Shown piece after piece: positions 1 through 7,662 of a DNA stretch of 21,495 bases. This DNA comes from Verrucomicrobiaceae bacterium UBA2429. GTDB taxonomy: Bacteria; Verrucomicrobiota; Verrucomicrobiia; Verrucomicrobiales; Verrucomicrobiaceae. The first letter of the stretch is position 1. Every line of letters begins with the position of its first letter. The notes below the pieces were generated by a model. The model worked only from the letters and a program-made list of their open reading frames with translations, searched no databases and had not been told where the DNA came from. Position numbers and translations under genes: made by a program. The stretch spans positions 68,216 through 89,710 of the forward strand of contig DDQZ01000046.1 of the NCBI GenBank assembly GCA_002343505.1, in the 5' to 3' direction.

Positions 1-42
1 GGCGATGATGGCGATGTTGCGAATCTTGGAGGGGTGCGTCAT
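1..42 (-). CDS. typA: Start of a translation GTPase, probably TypA/BipA (partial)
   Basis: Only the first 14 codons are in the window, read leftward from an ATG at 42: MTHPSKIRNIAIIA. In TypA/BipA GTPases the N-terminus reads IRNIAIIAHVDHGKTTL, leading into the P-loop, and the visible residues match it exactly up to the edge. LepA normally reads IRNFSIIAHIDHGK, so TypA fits better. TypA is a ribosome-associated GTPase involved in stress adaptation and ribosome assembly. The identification rests on 14 residues and on family knowledge. It lies about 105 bp downstream of the PPC protein on the same strand and may have its own promoter. Confidence 0.6.
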   Translation of the reverse strand, partial: MTHPSKIRNIAIIA

Positions 43-147
43 TGGGGCTTTTTGGGGGAGGGGGCGCGGAGATTAGCCGCTTTCACCCCTTTGGCAAACG
101 AGGGTTTCGGCACTCCACCGGCTGTTCATCCGCGGCGCTGGAATGCC
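43..147. other. Short intergenic spacer
   Basis: This 105-bp spacer separates the PPC gene's stop codon from the typA-like start codon. I see no clear hairpin with a T-tract and no strong promoter match. It should hold the typA promoter if that gene is transcribed separately. Confidence 0.4.
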
Positions 148-1794
148 TCACCTCACCTGCGTCCAGACCGCGTTCGTGTCATCGCGCAGCGTGGTGCCGC
201 GCTTGTCCTCCCCGCGGATCGCGGCGCTGGCGGGCGTGACGCGGGCGGGTTCGGATTTGCCCCACAGTTCCACCCGCGTCAGCGCGCCGCCCGCGGGCGC
301 GTTGGCGGCGGCGTGCAGTTTGATCTCCACCTCCCCGCCCTTCTCAGGCACGGCCACCTCCGGCGCGTGCATCCCGGCGGGCAGGCCGCTGACACGGGCG
401 GTGAGCGGGTCTTTGAAGCCATTGAGCAGCTTCACCGTGACTTTGAGGCTGGCGCTTTTCCCGCGCTCAATGACGAGCGCCTTGGCGTCCGCGAGCGTGG
501 CGGTGAAGCCGGGACGCGCGGGGCCGATCTCCAGCGCGTAGTGTCCGTCTTCCTCTCCGAGATTGAACTGGTCGCGCACCACGATCTGGTGCGGCCCGTC
601 CACGGCGGCGGTCCATGAAGCGGCGGGGTCCGCCTCGTCACCGGCGTCGGCGATGCTGGCAAGCACCTTGCCCTGCGGGTCTTCGATGGTCAAAGCCGCG
701 TCCAGCGGCAGGCCGAGCCGCTTCGCCCACACGGAGGCCTGCAGTTTCTCGCCTTTTTTCATTTCGATGGAAAAGCGGTCGCTGTCCTCCCTGCCGGTGA
801 TCTTTCCCGCCACGACGCCGGCTTTGACCGGCGTGGCTTTGTCACGCTCATTGTTCGGCTCTTTCTCCTGCTGCGGCGCGCTTTCCGACACCAGCACCTG
901 CAGCGGCTGCAAGGCACCCGGCACCACCACCTGGATCACTTCCCCCGGCTGCGCGCCCGCCGGCGCATCGATGCTGTGCGCCAGCTTCCTCGGGTCCAGG
1001 CCGATGCCGGAAAGCGTGACCGTGGTCTTGCCTGCGGCCGCGATGGCGGGGGGATGAATGCGCGTGACCACCGGCCCTGTGCTCAAATGCAGCCGGTAAA
1101 CCACCGTGGCGCCGGCAGTGAAGGCCACGTTCGCCTGCGGCGGATGCGCGAACCCCGCGATCTGCACCGTGTGCTCCCCGGACTTCTCCGCCTTGAAGAC
1201 AAACTCCGGATCGAGACTGCGCCCGTCGCTGGCGGTATGCACTCGGATGCCCCCAGGATCCAGGATGTGCAGCATCACATCCACCGGACTGCCGAGGCTG
1301 TAGGCTTCCACCAGTCCGGCCATAGCCTGTCCGGCGGCGAGTTTGACTTTGAAGCCGTCCACATCCCCGCTCTGCTCCAGGCGCGCGTTCACGCAGACAG
1401 GCAGCTTCTCGATCGGCATCCCATGTCCCGCCTCATTGTTCGGCTCCACTTCCGCCACCTCCGGCAGCGTGCCGACACTAAACCACCTCGGCGCGGAGGC
1501 GCCGTCCGCGTTGGCCGCATGCACCAGATAAAGCCCCGCCGGCACACCTGCCTCCACCGTCGCCTGCCACTCGCGCTTTTTACCTGTCGGCACGAAGTGA
1601 ATGCCCGGCGTCTCAGTCCACAGCCGCGCGCCCTCCTCGACACGCCCGCTGGCGGCCAGCACGAATGACGATCCCGCCCGCCCGCCTGCGGGGAACAGCG
1701 CCTCCAGCTTCGGCGGCTCGGCGCGCAGCGCCGCCGCCAGGCACGACAGCACCGTGGCGGCGGCCATCACGGCTGGGATGCGCGCCTGCCTCAC
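148..1794 (-). CDS. Secreted protein with two PPC (pre-peptidase C-terminal) domains
   Basis: The protein has 548 residues from a GTG at 1794. An in-frame ATG at codon 10 is an alternative start, and both give a signal peptide ending near ALRAEP. Two bacterial pre-peptidase C-terminal (PPC) domains are visible, each opened by the typical EPNN motif: residues about 117-220 (EPNN at 117-120, then GDVDGFKVKL) and about 312-430 (EPNN at 312-315, then EDSDRFSIEM). The first ~110 residues and residues ~240-305 look like Ig/IPT-like beta-sandwiches, and the last ~100 residues are another beta-rich domain. There is no catalytic motif, so a binding or structural role in the periplasm or on the surface is likely. 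Its start overlaps the DUF1501 stop as GTGA, which implies translational coupling. In PVC bacteria such PPC proteins commonly accompany DUF1501 proteins. Their joint function is unknown. Confidence 0.85.
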   Translation of the reverse strand: MRQARIPAVMAAATVLSCLAAALRAEPPKLEALFPAGGRAGSSFVLAASGRVEEGARLWTETPGIHFVPTGKKREWQATVEAGVPAGLYLVHAANADGASAPRWFSVGTLPEVAEVEPNNEAGHGMPIEKLPVCVNARLEQSGDVDGFKVKLAAGQAMAGLVEAYSLGSPVDVMLHILDPGGIRVHTASDGRSLDPEFVFKAEKSGEHTVQIAGFAHPPQANVAFTAGATVVYRLHLSTGPVVTRIHPPAIAAAGKTTVTLSGIGLDPRKLAHSIDAPAGAQPGEVIQVVVPGALQPLQVLVSESAPQQEKEPNNERDKATPVKAGVVAGKITGREDSDRFSIEMKKGEKLQASVWAKRLGLPLDAALTIEDPQGKVLASIADAGDEADPAASWTAAVDGPHQIVVRDQFNLGEEDGHYALEIGPARPGFTATLADAKALVIERGKSASLKVTVKLLNGFKDPLTARVSGLPAGMHAPEVAVPEKGGEVEIKLHAAANAPAGGALTRVELWGKSEPARVTPASAAIRGEDKRGTTLRDDTNAVWTQVR

Positions 1795-3131
1795 GCAAAG
1801 AGTTCCTTGATCGGCTTGCCGCCGTTGACGAGCTGCACAGGCCGCCCCGTGCTGGTGTGCAGCACCTGGTGCGGGTCAATGCCCAGCTTGGTGTAGAGGG
1901 ACACGGCGAAGTCCTCCGGCGAATAAATGTTCTCCGCCGCGTAGTAGCCCTTTGGGTCCGTCGCCCCCACGATCTGCCCGCCGGGGATGCCCGCGCCCGC
2001 CATTAGCACGCTCATCGCGCCCGGCCAATGGTCGCGCCCCGCGTCCTTGTTCACCTTCGGCGTGCGGCCGAACTCGCCCAGGCACACCACCAGCGTGCTC
2101 TCCAGCATGCCGCGCTGGTCCAGATCGGTGATCAGTCCGCTCAGCCCCTGGTCCAGCTTGGCCGCCTTGCCCTCGTTTTTAAAGGCTTTGAAAATGCCGC
2201 GATGATCGTCCCACCCGCCCCAGTAGGCCACCGTGAAGGATACGCCCACTTCCGCAAGGCGGCGCGCCAGCAGCAGGCGCTGGCCGAAGTCGTTCTCGCC
2301 ATACATCTTGCGCACATGCTCCGGCTCCCTGCTCAGATCAAAGGCCGCCTGCGCCTTCGGAGAAGTCACCAGCTCCATGCCCTGCCGGTAAAACTGGTCA
2401 AAGCCCGTCGTCGGGTCATCCGCCGCCATGTCCGTGATGCGCCGCATCCGGTCCAGGGAGGCTCGCAGCTCGTTGCGGCTCAGCGCGCGCCCCTCGCTGA
2501 TGTCCTGCGGGATGGCCACATCCCGCACCCGGAAGGATTTGCTGTTCGGATCACCGCCGATCACGAACGGCGCGTGCTGCGCGCCCAGGAAGTTCGGTCC
2601 GCCGGAGCGCGAGACACTCGGCAGGCTCATGTACGCGGGCAGACCGCCGCGCACACCGCGCTCGTGCGAGACCATCGAGCCAAACGAGGGGTGAAAACTC
2701 ACAAACGCCCCGCAGCCCACCGGCACCGGAGTCGGCGCGCCGGTCATCAGGTAATGATTGCCCCCGCCGTGGTTCGGGTCCTTGTGGCAGATCGAGCGCA
2801 CCACGGTGAATTTGTCGAAGCTTTGCGCCAGCTTCGGCACCACCTCGGAGAAACGCACCCCCGGCACGCATGTGGGGATGGATTTGAACTCGCCCCGGAT
2901 GTCCTGCGGCGCGTCCGGCTTCGGATCAAACGTCTCATAGTGGGAGGGGCCGCCGTCCAGCCAGACAAGGATGCAGTTGACCTGGTCCGGGCTGGCCTTG
3001 CCGCGCGCTTGCGCCGCCCGCGCGCGCAGCGCCAGCAGATCGGTCATGGCCAGGCCGCCCAGCGCGCCGAAGCCGGTCTGGAGAAAATCGCGCCGGCCGA
3101 GGCCGTTGCAGTTGATGGGGTGGGTTGCCAT
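1791..3131 (-). CDS. DUF1501 family protein with Tat signal
   Basis: The protein has 446 residues. I start it at the ATG at 3131 because the Tat motif RRDFLQ then falls at residues 13-18, followed by a hydrophobic stretch (TGFGALGGLAMTDLLAL). The open frame continues 37 codons upstream, but that part is unlike the family. DUF1501 hallmarks are present: ILVWLDGGPSHYETFDPKP near the N-terminus, the HGGGNHYLMTG segment, and CLGEFGRTP, GRDHWP and GIPGGQIVGATD near the C-terminus. DUF1501 proteins have an alkaline-phosphatase/sulfatase-like fold and are abundant in Planctomycetota and Verrucomicrobiota, but no reaction is established for them. They usually pair with DUF1549/DUF1553 cytochrome proteins. 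Here the co-directional partner is instead the PPC protein, joined by a 4-bp overlap. The protein is probably exported folded by Tat. Confidence 0.92.
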   Translation of the reverse strand: MATHPINCNGLGRRDFLQTGFGALGGLAMTDLLALRARAAQARGKASPDQVNCILVWLDGGPSHYETFDPKPDAPQDIRGEFKSIPTCVPGVRFSEVVPKLAQSFDKFTVVRSICHKDPNHGGGNHYLMTGAPTPVPVGCGAFVSFHPSFGSMVSHERGVRGGLPAYMSLPSVSRSGGPNFLGAQHAPFVIGGDPNSKSFRVRDVAIPQDISEGRALSRNELRASLDRMRRITDMAADDPTTGFDQFYRQGMELVTSPKAQAAFDLSREPEHVRKMYGENDFGQRLLLARRLAEVGVSFTVAYWGGWDDHRGIFKAFKNEGKAAKLDQGLSGLITDLDQRGMLESTLVVCLGEFGRTPKVNKDAGRDHWPGAMSVLMAGAGIPGGQIVGATDPKGYYAAENIYSPEDFAVSLYTKLGIDPHQVLHTSTGRPVQLVNGGKPIKELFA

Positions 3132-3164
3132 TGGGGGAGAAGCGGGGCAGACTACGCCCGCTGC

Positions 3165-3182
3165 GGCCGCGTTCTTGCGGCC
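3165..3182. repeat. Perfect 6-bp inverted repeat in a divergent promoter region
   Basis: GGCCGC at 3165-3170 and GCGGCC at 3177-3182 flank a 6-base loop. It lies in the 87-bp space between the divergent DUF1501 and cytochrome genes. It could be an operator or a leader hairpin for DUF1501. In GC-rich DNA a 6-bp arm can occur by chance, so this is weak. Confidence 0.25.
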
Positions 3183-3218
3183 TTGAAATCGGCATGGCGC
3201 GCCGCCCCGCCTTCTGTT

Positions 3219-3674
3219 ATGACAAAAGCCATGATCCATCAAAGACTGCGCCGACTGTTGCTCCCGATGACTGCCATTGTTTTCGCATGCCTCATTCCCA
3301 GTTGCGGCTCAAGGCCGGGAGCGGCAATCGCCGACCCGGCTTTTGCTAAAGTCGCGGGCGTCCTGGAGGCGAACTGCGTTCACTGCCACGGCGACAACCG
3401 CCTCTCCCACATGCCGCCGATCAACGACAGTGCGGAACTGGCCAGGCTCGTCGGTTCAAACGCTTGGATCGTCCCTGGCAAACCGGAGCGTAGCCGCTTC
3501 TTCCAGGTCGTCACTTTTGGCGACGCTATCCCCGGTGCCATGCCGCCCACGGGCCATGCAATCGCGCGGCAGGATGTCGCGATTCTGCGTCACTGGATCA
3601 CGGAAGGAGCACGCATCCCCGAAGGTCGTATCATTTCGTTCCATCCGCGAGGAAAGCGTCCGCGTTCCGAATAA
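3219..3674 (+). CDS. Small c-type cytochrome lipoprotein
   Basis: The protein has 151 residues from the ATG at 3219, or 147 from the in-frame ATG at 3231. The N-terminus is basic and hydrophobic and ends in a plausible lipobox, LIPSC, with Cys29 as the lipidated residue. One CxxCH heme-binding motif (CVHCH) spans residues 53-57. MPP motifs at about 65-67 and 108-110 could supply the distal methionine ligand, with AMPPTG the better candidate. The C-terminal helix (DVAILRHWITEGA) is typical of the short cytochromes found in PVC bacteria, often as a domain of larger DUF1549/DUF1592-type proteins. Here it stands alone. It is probably a membrane-anchored periplasmic electron carrier and precedes the PVC heme protein by 59 bp on the same strand, so the two may be co-transcribed. 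The upstream part of the same open frame is antisense to DUF1501 and is not coding. Confidence 0.82.
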   Translation: MTKAMIHQRLRRLLLPMTAIVFACLIPSCGSRPGAAIADPAFAKVAGVLEANCVHCHGDNRLSHMPPINDSAELARLVGSNAWIVPGKPERSRFFQVVTFGDAIPGAMPPTGHAIARQDVAILRHWITEGARIPEGRIISFHPRGKRPRSE

Positions 3675-3733
3675 AGGCATGAGGCGCGTCGAGGTTCAGT
3701 TTGACCCGCCGCCGCCTCGCGCTCCATTCGGCC

Positions 3734-6700
3734 ATGATGCCAGCCAAACTCATCTCCGCCCTCGCCATCCTCGCCGCTCCGGTTCTCGCCGCTCCGCAAT
3801 GGATATGGATTTCCAACAAAGCCGCCGACGGCGAGCAGGTCACTTTTCAGCATCATTTCGAAGTGAAGCTGACGCCGAAGTCCGCGACGCTGACGGCCAC
3901 CTGCGACAATGGCGCGGAGGTTTTCCTCAACGGCAAGCTGCTGGCCGTCAATCCCGACTGGCAGATGCCGGTGCGGGCGGATGCGATCAAGCACCTGGTC
4001 ATTGGCGGGAAAAACCATCTCGTGGTCAAGGCGCGCAACAAGGGCGGCACGGCGGCCTTCATCTTGAAGCTGGAACTGGAGAGGCAGAACGGCACGCTGG
4101 ATGTCATTGAAACGAGCGCCAAGTGGGATGCCACGCCCACGGGCAAGGAGGACTGGCGGCCCGCCGTCGTCATCGCCGAATACGGGGCCGGACCGTGGGG
4201 AAAGGCGCTGGAGAAAGGCCCCGGCAGCGCGCCCAAGGCCGCAGTCACAGAGGTGGTGGCAGCCGACCAGATCACCGCCGCGCCGGGCTTCAAGGTGGAG
4301 CTGCTGTATAATGTGCCGAAGGAGGAGCAGGGCTCCTGGGTGGCGCTCACCGTGGACGGCAAGGGCCGGCTCATCGCCTGCGACCAATACGGCGCGCTCT
4401 ACCGCATGAGCCTGCCCGCCATCGGCAAAACCGAGACTTTGAAGCCTGAGAGGCTGCCGGTGGAAATGGGCAAGGCGCACGGGCTGCTGCACGCCTTCGG
4501 CAGCCTGTATGTGATGGTCAATGAGAACGGCAAGGACAACGGCCTCTACCGCCTGCGCGACACGACGGGCGACGACCAGTACGACCAGATCGAGAAGCTG
4601 GTGACCATGAAGGGCGGCGGCGAGCACGGGCTGCACAGCATGGTCGTGAGCCCGGACGGCAAACGCATTTATTTCAACGGCGGCAACCACACGGAGCTGC
4701 CCGACGAGCTGCACGCCAGCCGCCCGGCCAAACTCTGGGCCGAGGACCACATCCTGCCGCGCATGTGGGATGCGAACGGCCACGCGCGCGGGCGCATGGC
4801 GCCCGGCGGCTTCATTTGCAGCATGGATCCCGACGGCAAAAACGTGGAGCTTTTCTGCTATGGCTTCCGCAACGAGTTCGACATCGCCTTTGATCTGGGC
4901 GGCGAGCTTTTCACTTATGACGCGGACATGGAGTGGGACATCGGCAGCCCCTGGTACCGGCCCACGCGCGTGAACCACTGCGTCAGCGGCGCGGACTACG
5001 GCTGGCGCTCGGGCAGCGGCAAGTGGCCGGATTATTACCCCGACTCGCTGCCGACGACGCTGGACATCGGCCCCGGCAGCCCCACGGGCGTGGTCAGCGG
5101 TAAAGGCGCGAAATTCCCCGCCAAATACCAGCGCGCCGTCTTCATCGCCGACTGGACCTACGGCACCATGTGGGCCGTCCACCTCCAACCCAAGGGCGGC
5201 AGTTACCTGGCTGAGAAGGAGGAGTTCCTCTTTGGCAAGCCCCTGCCGCTGACGGATGTCGTGATCCATCCGCAGGACGGGGCGATGTACTTCGCCGTCG
5301 GCGGCAGGCGCACGCAGTCGGGAGTCTATCGCGTCACCTATGCCGGGCAGGAATCCATCGCGCCCGTCAAAGCCCTGCCGCTAGATGAGGAGCAGCGCAT
5401 GAGGCACACCCTGGAGCGGCTACATGTGGACGGCGCCGCCGAGCCGCAAAAGATCCTCGACACCGCCTGGCCCTACCTCAGCCACAGCGACCGCCATGTG
5501 CGCTACGCGGCGCGGGTGGCCATCGAGCGCCTGCCGCGGGATCTCTGGCAGCAGCGCGCCCTGGGTGAGACACACCCGCAGGCCATCATCGAGTGCATCA
5601 TCGCCCTGGCCCGCGTCCATGGCGGCGCCTCAGAGCAGCCCACCAGCAAACCCGAGCCCGGCGCATCTTCACCACCCATCGCCTATGTGAGCGCGGACAA
5701 GGCCGAGCTGCAGATTGAAATGCTGCGCACCCTGGGCCGGCTCGGGAGCTCCCAGCTCAGCCGCGGCCAGACGCTCGCCGCCCTGCGCGCCATCCAGCTC
5801 GTCTTCACCCGCCTGGGCAAACCCGGCCCCGAAGTCTGCGAGGCTGTCTGCGAAAAGCTGGAGCCGCTTTACCCCTCCGAGGACGCCATGGTGAACCGGG
5901 AGCTGTGCCAGCTCCTCATCGCGCTCGACTCCACCGCCGTGCCCTCCAAAACGCTGGCCCTCATGGCCACCGCCGCCGATGACTTCCAGGATGTGGCGAG
6001 CGACGCCGTGCTCAGCCGCAACGACGGCTACGCCAACGCCGCCCGCGCCGCCGCCGGCAGCCGTCCGAACGCCCAGCAGATCGCCTACATCTTCGCGCTG
6101 CGCAATGCCACGAGCGGCTGGACGCCCGAGCTGCGCCGCACCTACTTCTCCTGGTTCCCCCGCGCCCGCACCTGGAAGGGCGGGAACAGCTTCAAAGGCT
6201 TCATCGAAAACATCCGCAAGGAAGCCCTCGCCAACTTCGTCCCCGAAGCCGAGCGCGCCGAACTCGACGCTCTCAGCAGCCGCATGGAAAGCGTGCAGAT
6301 CGCCAACTATGTCGCGCCCAAGGGACCGGGCCGCGCCTGGAGCCTGGACGAGGCCACCGCACTCGCCACCACTGGCCTCAAAGGGCGGGACTTTGCCAAC
6401 GGCGAGGCCATGTACCGCTCCACCATGTGCGCCACCTGCCACCGCTTCAACGGCGACGGCGGCAGCATCGGCCCGGACCTCACCGGCTCCGGCAACCGCT
6501 ACACGCTGCGCGACCTGATGGAGAACATCATAGACCCCAGCAAGGTCATCTCCGACCAGTACGACAGCCACGAGATCGTGAAAAAAGACGGCAGCGTCAT
6601 CATCGGCCGCATCGTCGTCGAGGAAAATGAAAAGGTCTTCATCATGACCAACCCCTTCGCCCCGAACGACCACATCAGCGTGGATGAAAAAGACATCCTG

Positions 6701-6832
6701 CGCAAAGGCACCCGCCCCGTCTCCATGATGCCCCCCGGCCTCATCAACGCCCTCAACCCGGACGAGTTGCTCGACCTCACCGCCTACCTTCTCAGCGGCG
6801 GCAACCCGCAGGACAAGATGTTTCAGAAGTAG
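3734..6832 (+). CDS. PVC-type heme-binding protein with N-terminal sugar-binding-like domain, beta-propeller and C-terminal cytochrome c
   Basis: The protein has 1032 residues from the ATG at 3734, preferred over an upstream TTG because it gives a clean signal peptide (MMPAKLISALAILAAPVLAA). Domains in order: residues ~20-165, a galactose-binding-like beta-sandwich (WIWISNKAA, FQHHFEV, NGAEVFLNGKLL, NHLVVKARN) like the lectin-like modules of glycoside hydrolases; ~175-545, the PVC membrane-bound dehydrogenase-type propeller (PGFKVELLYNVP, CYGFRNEFDIAFD, DYGWRSGSGKWPDYY, GVYRVTYAG); ~550-850, an alpha-helical HEAT-like region; ~885-1032, the PVC cytochrome c domain with CATCH at 899-903, GPDLTGSG, and a likely Met ligand in MMPPGLINAL. 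Such proteins are thought to oxidise sugars or alcohols in the periplasm and pass electrons to heme, but substrates are mostly unknown. The N-terminal module suggests a carbohydrate substrate. The small cytochrome encoded just upstream could be its electron acceptor (inference). Confidence 0.92.
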   Translation: MMPAKLISALAILAAPVLAAPQWIWISNKAADGEQVTFQHHFEVKLTPKSATLTATCDNGAEVFLNGKLLAVNPDWQMPVRADAIKHLVIGGKNHLVVKARNKGGTAAFILKLELERQNGTLDVIETSAKWDATPTGKEDWRPAVVIAEYGAGPWGKALEKGPGSAPKAAVTEVVAADQITAAPGFKVELLYNVPKEEQGSWVALTVDGKGRLIACDQYGALYRMSLPAIGKTETLKPERLPVEMGKAHGLLHAFGSLYVMVNENGKDNGLYRLRDTTGDDQYDQIEKLVTMKGGGEHGLHSMVVSPDGKRIYFNGGNHTELPDELHASRPAKLWAEDHILPRMWDANGHARGRMAPGGFICSMDPDGKNVELFCYGFRNEFDIAFDLGGELFTYDADMEWDIGSPWYRPTRVNHCVSGADYGWRSGSGKWPDYYPDSLPTTLDIGPGSPTGVVSGKGAKFPAKYQRAVFIADWTYGTMWAVHLQPKGGSYLAEKEEFLFGKPLPLTDVVIHPQDGAMYFAVGGRRTQSGVYRVTYAGQESIAPVKALPLDEEQRMRHTLERLHVDGAAEPQKILDTAWPYLSHSDRHVRYAARVAIERLPRDLWQQRALGETHPQAIIECIIALARVHGGASEQPTSKPEPGASSPPIAYVSADKAELQIEMLRTLGRLGSSQLSRGQTLAALRAIQLVFTRLGKPGPEVCEAVCEKLEPLYPSEDAMVNRELCQLLIALDSTAVPSKTLALMATAADDFQDVASDAVLSRNDGYANAARAAAGSRPNAQQIAYIFALRNATSGWTPELRRTYFSWFPRARTWKGGNSFKGFIENIRKEALANFVPEAERAELDALSSRMESVQIANYVAPKGPGRAWSLDEATALATTGLKGRDFANGEAMYRSTMCATCHRFNGDGGSIGPDLTGSGNRYTLRDLMENIIDPSKVISDQYDSHEIVKKDGSVIIGRIVVEENEKVFIMTNPFAPNDHISVDEKDILRKGTRPVSMMPPGLINALNPDELLDLTAYLLSGGNPQDKMFQK

Positions 6833-6942
6833 TCGCGCCTGAGTTTGGTGGGAAAATTACGGTGCCGGGTTTCGAGCCGCCTCTGACGGATGGATGGTTT
6901 GAAAGCCGCGCGCCCCGCCGGCGTTCCAGCGGCTCGCTGCTT
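6833..6942. other. Intergenic spacer between heme protein and jelly-roll gene
   Basis: This spacer is 110 bp. The open frame of the next gene extends through part of it, but the residues look non-coding. I see no convincing terminator or promoter. Confidence 0.35.
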
Positions 6943-7656
6943 ATGAAACACCCCCTGCTTCTCCTCACCGCCCTCGTTTTCACCTCTTCCATGGCCGCCG
7001 ACGGCCCCGGTGAGTTGATTTTTTCGGACGACTTCGAGCGCGGCGAGTCGCAGGAGACAAAGGACGAGCCGGGCAACGGCTGGGGCACCAACAGCAGGAG
7101 CCGCGCGAAGGGCCACAAGCAGGTGGACCTCAAGGACGGCGTGATGCGCATTTTTATCCACGCGGAGGCGGACCATGCGGTGTCCGTGACGCACCCGGCG
7201 GAGTTCACCGACGGCGTGGTGAGCCTGCGCTTCATGCTGGAGGACGAGCGGGACAGCCTGGGGCTGAACTTCGCCGACCTCGAGTTCAAGGAGGTGCATG
7301 CCGGCCATCTCTTCGTCGCCAAGGTCAGTCCGAAATCCGTGCAGCTACAGGATTTGAAGACCGGCAACATGCGGCTCGACATCCGCGAGGCGCGCCAGGC
7401 GAAACAGAAGCTCAGCGCCGAGCAGGAAGCCGCCGTCAAGGGCAAGGACAAGATCTTCCCACATGCTGTCGAGACCGGGAAGTGGCATGAACTCGTCGTG
7501 ACGATCAGTGGGGACACGCTCTCAGCCAGCATTGACGGCAAGCCCGCCGGCACCTTCAGCTCCCCCGGCATCGCGCATCCCACCAAGCGCACGCTGCGCC
7601 TCGCCGTGCCGCGCAACGCGGTGGTGGATGACGTGAAAATCTGGCGGAAGAAGTGA
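6943..7656 (+). CDS. Secreted concanavalin A-like (jelly-roll) protein
   Basis: The protein has 237 residues from the ATG at 6943, chosen because it opens a standard signal peptide (MKHPLLLLTALVFTSSMAAD). The open frame runs 27 codons further upstream without a sensible protein sequence. The mature part begins with ELIFSDDFERGE, the usual first strand of DUF1080/LamG-like jelly-roll domains. It continues as a beta-rich single domain ending in a WHELVVTISGDTLSASIDGK stretch and VDDVKIWRKK, both typical of this fold. DUF1080 relatives include 3-keto-disaccharide hydrolases, but I cannot see catalytic residues with certainty, so sugar binding is equally possible. It follows the heme protein on the same strand and ends 6 bp before the convergent lactonase stop. 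Confidence 0.75.
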   Translation: MKHPLLLLTALVFTSSMAADGPGELIFSDDFERGESQETKDEPGNGWGTNSRSRAKGHKQVDLKDGVMRIFIHAEADHAVSVTHPAEFTDGVVSLRFMLEDERDSLGLNFADLEFKEVHAGHLFVAKVSPKSVQLQDLKTGNMRLDIREARQAKQKLSAEQEAAVKGKDKIFPHAVETGKWHELVVTISGDTLSASIDGKPAGTFSSPGIAHPTKRTLRLAVPRNAVVDDVKIWRKK

Positions 7657-7662
7657 GCGCGA

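Noticed and set aside
1..42. LepA (elongation factor 4) as identity of the left-edge gene
   Set aside because: LepA normally has IRNFSIIAHIDHGK. The visible IRNIAIIA fits TypA/BipA better, though only 14 residues are seen.
3132..3242. N-terminal extension of the DUF1501 frame
   Set aside because: It would push the Tat signal about 50 residues inward, and the extra residues do not resemble the family.
3590..5269. Open frame of 559 codons on the minus strand
   Set aside because: It lies wholly opposite the start of the PVC heme gene and the cytochrome gene. It is a GC-driven shadow with repetitive Ala/Val/His/Arg composition and no recognisable motif.
5669..6673. Open frame of 334 codons on the minus strand
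   Set aside because: It is antisense to the helical and cytochrome parts of the heme protein, which are strongly supported. It shows no domain pattern.
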